From contig CAZGMC010000090.1 of the NCBI GenBank assembly GCA_964526565.1, positions 1-17,340 on the forward strand: 17,340 bases of DNA, written 5' to 3'. A program made the position numbers and the translations under genes. Within the stretch, counting starts at the first letter, position 1, and every line of letters starts with the position of its first letter. The notes under the pieces are model-generated. The model saw only the letters and a program-made list of their open reading frames with translations. It had not been told where the DNA came from and made no database searches. Positions 13,481 through 17,340 of the stretch are shown here, piece after piece. The stretch comes from CAZGMC01 sp964526565. GTDB lineage: Bacteria; Pseudomonadota; Alphaproteobacteria; DSM-16000; Inquilinaceae.

Positions 13481-14863
13481 GTGAACGCCGCTTTGAACGT
13501 GGTGCCGGTCGCGCAACAGCGCGATGCGGCCTGCAGCGCCGATTACAGGATTTTCGTGGCCGACGGGCTGGTGCCCCCTGGCGCAGCCCTGGCCGGCTTC
13601 ATCCCGTCCGGCCAGGCCGCGGACGCCGACATACTGGTCGTGCCGGCGGCAACGGCGGGCGGGACCGCCGGTCGCCGGGGGCGCCGTCTGCGCCCGGTGA
13701 TCCGCATCGGTCGGGCCGGCGAGCCCGTCGAGTTCCAGGTTCCCGACCTGCGTGCCGACCGCCTGCGACCCGTTCTCGACCGGGCCGTCGCCGTGGTCGA
13801 CCGGTTGCGCGAGCTGCGCCTGGCCGTGGACGACGCCATGCTGGCCGATCCGGCGGCCGTCCTGCTGGCCTTCGCCTGGAGCCGCGGCGGCCGCATCGCG
13901 GCGCGGCTGTCGGCCCGGTTCGAGCGCGGCTTCGGCTATGACGCGGCGGGCGTGCTGGCCGCCGCCGGCGATGCCGCCGAACCCGACCCCGTGCCGCACC
14001 TGATGGCCCTGGCCGAGGCCGGCTATCTGACGCCCGAGTTCCGCGAGCTGGCCCACACCTGTCCGGACTGCGGCAGCATCAACGTGCTGCTGCGCGACGG
14101 CTGCCCTGAGTGCGGCGGCGTCGACGTGGCCGACGAGACTTTGATCCACCACTTCGCCTGCGGCTTCCAGGGCGAGGAGCAGCGCTTCGCCACCCATGCC
14201 GGCGCCTATGTCTGCCCCAAGTGCCGCAAGGAGCTGCGTCATTTCGGCCTCGACTACGACAAGCCGGGCCTGGTCCACCTGTGCAAGGGCTGTGGTCACC
14301 GCGCCACCGAGCTGGAGGCGCGCGGCCGCTGCCTGGCCTGTGAGGCCGGCTTTTCCGGCGAGGACAGCCCGCGGCTGGCCATTCACGACTTCGTTCTGAC
14401 GCCGGAAGGGACCGATGCCCTGTTCAGCGGCACCGTGTCGGTCGATCCCATTGCCGACCTGATCGGCCGCAGCCTGCCGCTGGTGCCGCTCGACTTCGCC
14501 GCCATGATGGCGAAGAAGATGGCGGCGATCGAGGCGCGCCACGGGCTCAGCACCCTGGTCGTCACCATCGACCTGAGCCGGATCGTGAGCCTGCCGCGCG
14601 GCACCGGCATGCAGGCGGCATTCTTCGTCCGCATCGGCACCGAACTCAGCATCCTGCTGCGCGCCACCGACGTGGCCGCCTGCCACCTGGGCCGGATCGT
14701 GCTGGTGCTGCCGGGCGCGGACACCGACCGCGCCGACCAGGTGCGGGCCCGCCTGTGCGGGGCGCTGCGGTCGGTGTTCGACCGGAGCGTGGTGGACGAG
14801 CTGGGCTTCGAGCACTGCACCGTGGACGCCTTCCTCAGGCGCCGCCGGCACGGGGACGCGTAA
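13481..14863 (+). CDS. TackOD1-like zinc-ribbon protein with degenerate GGDEF-like C-terminal domain
   Basis: A 460-residue cytoplasmic protein. An N-terminal region (about 1-180) of unclear fold precedes a cysteine-rich core: Cys194/197, 208/211, 227, 245/248, 268/271 and 284/287. The pairs CPDC, CPEC, CPKC, CKGC and CLAC, the HFACGFQG segment and the LDYDKPG segment match my recollection of the TackOD1 output domain, a zinc-ribbon module found in signalling proteins. Residues about 330-455 follow the GGDEF pattern (ATIDLSR-like strand, LRATDVAACHLGRIVLVLPG), but the active-site loop reads HLGRI (402-406) instead of GGDEF, so it should not make c-di-GMP. I chose the GTG at 13481 because GGGGGGA lies 7 bases upstream; an open frame continues back to 13301, and a GTG at 13448 is possible. 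The stop overlaps the GT2 start (TAATG). Likely a regulator of the polysaccharide machinery (inference). Confidence 0.75.
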   Translation: MNAALNVVPVAQQRDAACSADYRIFVADGLVPPGAALAGFIPSGQAADADILVVPAATAGGTAGRRGRRLRPVIRIGRAGEPVEFQVPDLRADRLRPVLDRAVAVVDRLRELRLAVDDAMLADPAAVLLAFAWSRGGRIAARLSARFERGFGYDAAGVLAAAGDAAEPDPVPHLMALAEAGYLTPEFRELAHTCPDCGSINVLLRDGCPECGGVDVADETLIHHFACGFQGEEQRFATHAGAYVCPKCRKELRHFGLDYDKPGLVHLCKGCGHRATELEARGRCLACEAGFSGEDSPRLAIHDFVLTPEGTDALFSGTVSVDPIADLIGRSLPLVPLDFAAMMAKKMAAIEARHGLSTLVVTIDLSRIVSLPRGTGMQAAFFVRIGTELSILLRATDVAACHLGRIVLVLPGADTDRADQVRARLCGALRSVFDRSVVDELGFEHCTVDAFLRRRRHGDA

Positions 14864-16134
14864 TGCTCGACACCGCGCTGGACTACCTGCTCAACCAGAC
14901 GTTCGGCAGCCTGATGGCGACGTTCTGGTTCCCGCTGTTCGTCGAGCTGCCGCGGTTCTTCATCGGCGGCGTCGTGGCCGGCTGGTTCGTCCTGTTCCAC
15001 AGCCGCGACGCGCGCCGGCCGGAGCGTGCACCGGGGCCGATCAGCGTCGTCGTGCCCGGCCACAACGATGCCGATGCCCTGCGCCGCACCGTTCTGTCCC
15101 TGCGCGAGCAGACGGCGGGCGACCTGCAGATCATCGTCGTCAACGACGGCTCGACCGACAACACCGACACCGTCTGCCGCGCCCTGGAGCGGCAGGGGCT
15201 GATCGACGACTACATCCACATCCGCTCGCGCGGCGGCAAGGCGGCGGCGGTCAACGCCGCGCTGGGCATCGCCCGCCACGACCTGTTCCTGGTCACCGAC
15301 TCCGACACCACCTTCGACCGCGACGCCCTGGCCTTTGCCGCCGCCTGTTTCCGCGATCCGCGCATCGGTGCCGTGGGCGGAACGTTGCGGGTGCGCAACA
15401 TCGACGGCTCGCTGGCGACCCGCGTCCAGCACATCAACTACGCCTTCAGCATCACGCTCGGGCGCATCGTCAAGGACATGCTGGGCTTCTACTTCGTCGC
15501 CTCGGGCGCGTTCGGTATGTACCGCACGGCGGCGGTGCGCGCGGTCGGCGGCTGGGACTTCGGGCCCGGCGAGGACGGCGACATCATCACCCGGCTGCGC
15601 CTGGCCGGCTGGCGGGCGCGCTTCGCCCCGTTCGCCGTGGCCATGACCGAGGTGCCGGCGACCTTCGTCAAGCTGGGCCGGCAGCGGCTGCGCTGGGACC
15701 GATCGATGATCCGCAACCGCTACCGCAAGGCCGCGCCCTACGTCATGGACCCGCGCAACGCCAACTTCGACACCGCGTTTGCGACCAGCTTCCTGGACAT
15801 TTTCTTCTTCAATGGCCTGGTGCCGTTCCTGTTCCTGGTCTACGCGGCGCAGATGGCGGGGTCCTACGGCGCCTTTGCCGTGACGCTGCTGTTGTCGGTG
15901 CAGCTCTTCTACATCGCCGCGGCGCTGGTCAAGTACCTGATTGCGCTGTCGGTGTCGACGCGGCCGCACGAGGACCTGCGCTACCTCGCCTGCGTGCCGC
16001 TCTACAGCCTGGTCAACGTCTATTTCCTGCGCTTCGTCCGCCTGTACGCCACGGCCAACGAACTGGTCGTCCGCGGCTCGTACACCGATCCGTACGTGCC
16101 GGCCAAGGTGCGGGCGCGGGTGCAGCGCTACTGA
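14863..16134 (+). CDS. Membrane processive-type family 2 glycosyltransferase
   Basis: A 423-residue inner-membrane enzyme of the BcsA/HasA/Alg8 kind. An N-terminal membrane helix (about residues 20-45) precedes a GT-A catalytic domain. The domain has VVVPGHND at about 62, NDGS with Asp95, a D-x-D motif Asp146/Asp148 for nucleotide-sugar and metal binding, GEDGD with Asp238 as likely catalytic base, and the processive signature QRLRW (274-278). Two to four membrane segments follow (about 310-365 and 375-400). Family knowledge: such enzymes polymerise a sugar on the cytoplasmic side and extrude the chain through the membrane. The substrate sugar cannot be read from the motifs. The ATG at 14863 overlaps the previous stop as TAATG, so translation is coupled. 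No PilZ domain is present. Confidence 0.9.
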   Translation: MLDTALDYLLNQTFGSLMATFWFPLFVELPRFFIGGVVAGWFVLFHSRDARRPERAPGPISVVVPGHNDADALRRTVLSLREQTAGDLQIIVVNDGSTDNTDTVCRALERQGLIDDYIHIRSRGGKAAAVNAALGIARHDLFLVTDSDTTFDRDALAFAAACFRDPRIGAVGGTLRVRNIDGSLATRVQHINYAFSITLGRIVKDMLGFYFVASGAFGMYRTAAVRAVGGWDFGPGEDGDIITRLRLAGWRARFAPFAVAMTEVPATFVKLGRQRLRWDRSMIRNRYRKAAPYVMDPRNANFDTAFATSFLDIFFFNGLVPFLFLVYAAQMAGSYGAFAVTLLLSVQLFYIAAALVKYLIALSVSTRPHEDLRYLACVPLYSLVNVYFLRFVRLYATANELVVRGSYTDPYVPAKVRARVQRY

Positions 16135-16148
16135 AGGGACCCGAAGCC

Positions 16149-17192
16149 ATGAAACGCGTCATCAGGCGGCCGGCGCTGCCCTATCGCGCCGTGGAGGACA
16201 CCCGCCGTGAACCGTTGCGGTTCGGCAAGTACGTCTACATGGTGGTTATTGCCGGCCTGCTGCTGTTCCTGCTCGACCGCGCCTTCGGCTACCTCTACCT
16301 GCTGCAGGGCGACGGCTTCGTGTACGCCCCGAACCGCGCCGTGGCACTGGAGTACGACGCCACGATCCGGTCCTTCGACGTGCAGAACGGCGACGTGGTG
16401 CAGGCCGGCGCGCCGCTGCTGCAGTACGACTCCGTGTGGTTCCGCAACCGGGTGCTGGATCTTGCCACCCGGATCGGCGCGAGCCAGAACGAGTTGAGCG
16501 ACGCGCGCGTCCAGGCGGCGCGGCTGGACGCGGCCATCGAGTCGACGCGCGGCGAGGTGGCGTTCAGCCGGAACCTTCAGCAGGCCTCGCTGACGCTGTC
16601 CGAGCGCGGGCTGATCAGCAACGAACGGCTGAGCGACCTGGTCCACCGGTACCACCAGGCGGAACGCACCCTGCTTGAGCTGGAGGCGGCGCGCAACCAA
16701 CTCGCCGACGAGGTTCCGGTGCTGGAGGAGAGCCTGGCGCGGGTCGACCGGCACTATGCCGAGCTGCTGATCGGGTTCGGCGACGGCGTGGTGACGGCGC
16801 CGCAGTCCGGCGTGGTCGCCAACCTGCGGGTCAATGCCGGCGCGGTGGTGACGGCGGGCAACGCCATCCTCGACGTGTTCGGCGACGACCGCTACCTGCT
16901 GGCCTATCTGGACGACCGCTCGCCGATCGATTACGCCCGCGGCGACCGCGTGCTGGTGCGCTTCCCCGGCCAGGGCTTCGCCATCGGCCGCATTGCCGAC
17001 CTGACGGCCGTGGCCGACCGCCTGCCGGAGGAGTTCCAGCCGCGCTTCACCACGGTCGACCGCAGCCGGCTGGTGCGCATCGAGGTCGACGACGCGCGCC
17101 TCGATACGGCCTCCATGCTGGGCACGGTGCGCCTTTACAAGCCGCTGGGGCTCGAGACGATCCTGGACGTCTACGCCGCGCTGCACGGCTGA
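16149..17192 (+). CDS. HlyD-type periplasmic adaptor (membrane-fusion protein)
   Basis: A 347-residue membrane-anchored periplasmic protein. It has a short cytoplasmic N-terminus, one membrane helix (about residues 28-52), a first biotinyl-lipoyl-like half (NRAVALEYDATIRSF through NGDVVQAGAPLL), a long alpha-helical hairpin predicted as coiled coil (about 95-205), the second lipoyl half (VVTAPQSGVVANLRVNAGAVV) and a beta-barrel domain (RGDRVLVRFPGQGFAIG). It starts 14 bases after the glycosyltransferase stop, with a GAAGGG ribosome site. No ABC transporter or TolC-like gene is present nearby, so its partner is probably the adjacent GT2. In alginate systems the Alg44 periplasmic part is HlyD-like beside Alg8; here the cytoplasmic PilZ part is missing (comparison is inference). 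Confidence 0.88.
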   Translation: MKRVIRRPALPYRAVEDTRREPLRFGKYVYMVVIAGLLLFLLDRAFGYLYLLQGDGFVYAPNRAVALEYDATIRSFDVQNGDVVQAGAPLLQYDSVWFRNRVLDLATRIGASQNELSDARVQAARLDAAIESTRGEVAFSRNLQQASLTLSERGLISNERLSDLVHRYHQAERTLLELEAARNQLADEVPVLEESLARVDRHYAELLIGFGDGVVTAPQSGVVANLRVNAGAVVTAGNAILDVFGDDRYLLAYLDDRSPIDYARGDRVLVRFPGQGFAIGRIADLTAVADRLPEEFQPRFTTVDRSRLVRIEVDDARLDTASMLGTVRLYKPLGLETILDVYAALHG

Positions 17193-17194
17193 CC

Positions 17195-17214
17195 CGCCGG
17201 TGCGGCAGCCGGCG
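17195..17214 (+). terminator. Small hairpin after the HlyD gene
   Basis: Perfect 6-bp arms CGCCGG / CCGGCG around an 8-base loop, starting 2 bases after the stop at 17192. There is no T-tract. Two copies of a 10-base direct repeat (GGCGCTCTCC) overlap its end. Weak support for termination. Confidence 0.3.
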
Positions 17215-17245
17215 CTCTCCGGCGCTCTCCGGCGCGACTGGCCCA

Positions 17246-17290
17246 GGCCGGGCCGGGCCGGGCCGGGCCGGGCCGGGCCGGGCCGGGCCG
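17246..17290. repeat. (GGCCG)9 pentanucleotide repeat
   Basis: Nine perfect tandem copies of GGCCG lie between the end of the HlyD gene and the window edge. The unit is not divisible by three and it lies in non-coding sequence. It can fold on itself on either strand. Confidence 0.95.
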
Positions 17291-17292
17291 GG

Positions 17293-17340
17293 CTAGGCCG
17301 GCAGGGCCACCGCGCCGAATATGGCGGCATAGTGGCAGCC
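17293..17340 (-). CDS. Possible C-terminus of a convergent gene
   Basis: Reading leftwards from the window edge, a frame gives GCHYAAIFGAVALPA followed by TAG at 17295-17293. The residues could be the end of a membrane protein, and a convergent gene end would fit the repeat next to it. Fifteen codons are too few to be sure; other frames here are also open. Confidence 0.3.
   Translation of the reverse strand, partial: GCHYAAIFGAVALPA

Noticed and set aside
13334..14851. Long minus-strand frame opposite the TackOD1-like gene
   Set aside because: The plus strand carries ordered Cys pairs and overlaps the next gene by TAATG. The minus frame has no recognisable domain.
16128..17330. Long minus-strand frame opposite the HlyD gene
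   Set aside because: The plus frame has a clear membrane-fusion protein layout. The minus frame begins in the GGCCG repeat and has no motif.

Overview
This window is a very GC-rich stretch of bacterial chromosome. The Sfp-type phosphopantetheinyl transferase, the Pfa-type megasynthase and the GT2/HlyD exopolysaccharide-type operon suggest a Gram-negative bacterium, most plausibly a high-GC proteobacterium (perhaps alphaproteobacterial). There is no rRNA or housekeeping marker to fix the taxon. I see no tRNA, rRNA, CRISPR array, transposase or integrase.

Left two thirds, minus strand (about 10952 down to 1): three genes read leftwards. A 224-residue protein made of two similar halves (10952-10278) ends at a strong hairpin. 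A multidomain synthase of PfaA type (10084-3055) follows, with domain order KS-AT-helical linker-ACP-ACP-KR-DH. Fourteen bases further on starts a KS-CLF protein (3041 to beyond base 1) that leaves the window before its next domain. Together they are the core of an iterative polyunsaturated or 'secondary lipid' fatty-acid synthase. Two 100-N assembly gaps lie in the PfaA-type gene. The one at 5602-5701 is flanked by identical 15-mers, and merging them restores a single reading frame, so the apparent frameshift there is an assembly artefact.

Centre (10953-13171): a comparatively AT-rich, palindrome-rich divergent intergenic region separates the minus genes from a plus-strand pair, an Sfp-type phosphopantetheinyl transferase and a luciferase-like flavin monooxygenase, which overlap as TGATG. 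The transferase is the expected activator of the two ACPs. The monooxygenase is a candidate tailoring enzyme for the lipid product (inference).

Right third (13172-17192): after a terminator-like hairpin comes a tight plus-strand operon. It encodes a TackOD1-like zinc-ribbon protein with a degenerate GGDEF-like C-terminus, a processive-type membrane GT2 glycosyltransferase, and an HlyD-type membrane-fusion protein. This looks like a polysaccharide synthesis and export unit analogous in layout to Alg8/Alg44, with the TackOD1/GGDEF-like protein as likely sensor or regulator (inference). The window ends in a (GGCCG)9 repeat and perhaps the last codons of a convergent gene.

A recurring feature is short tandem repeats. 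Inside genes all have units divisible by three (12, 15, 18 and 21 nt) and encode flexible linkers; outside genes they do not.
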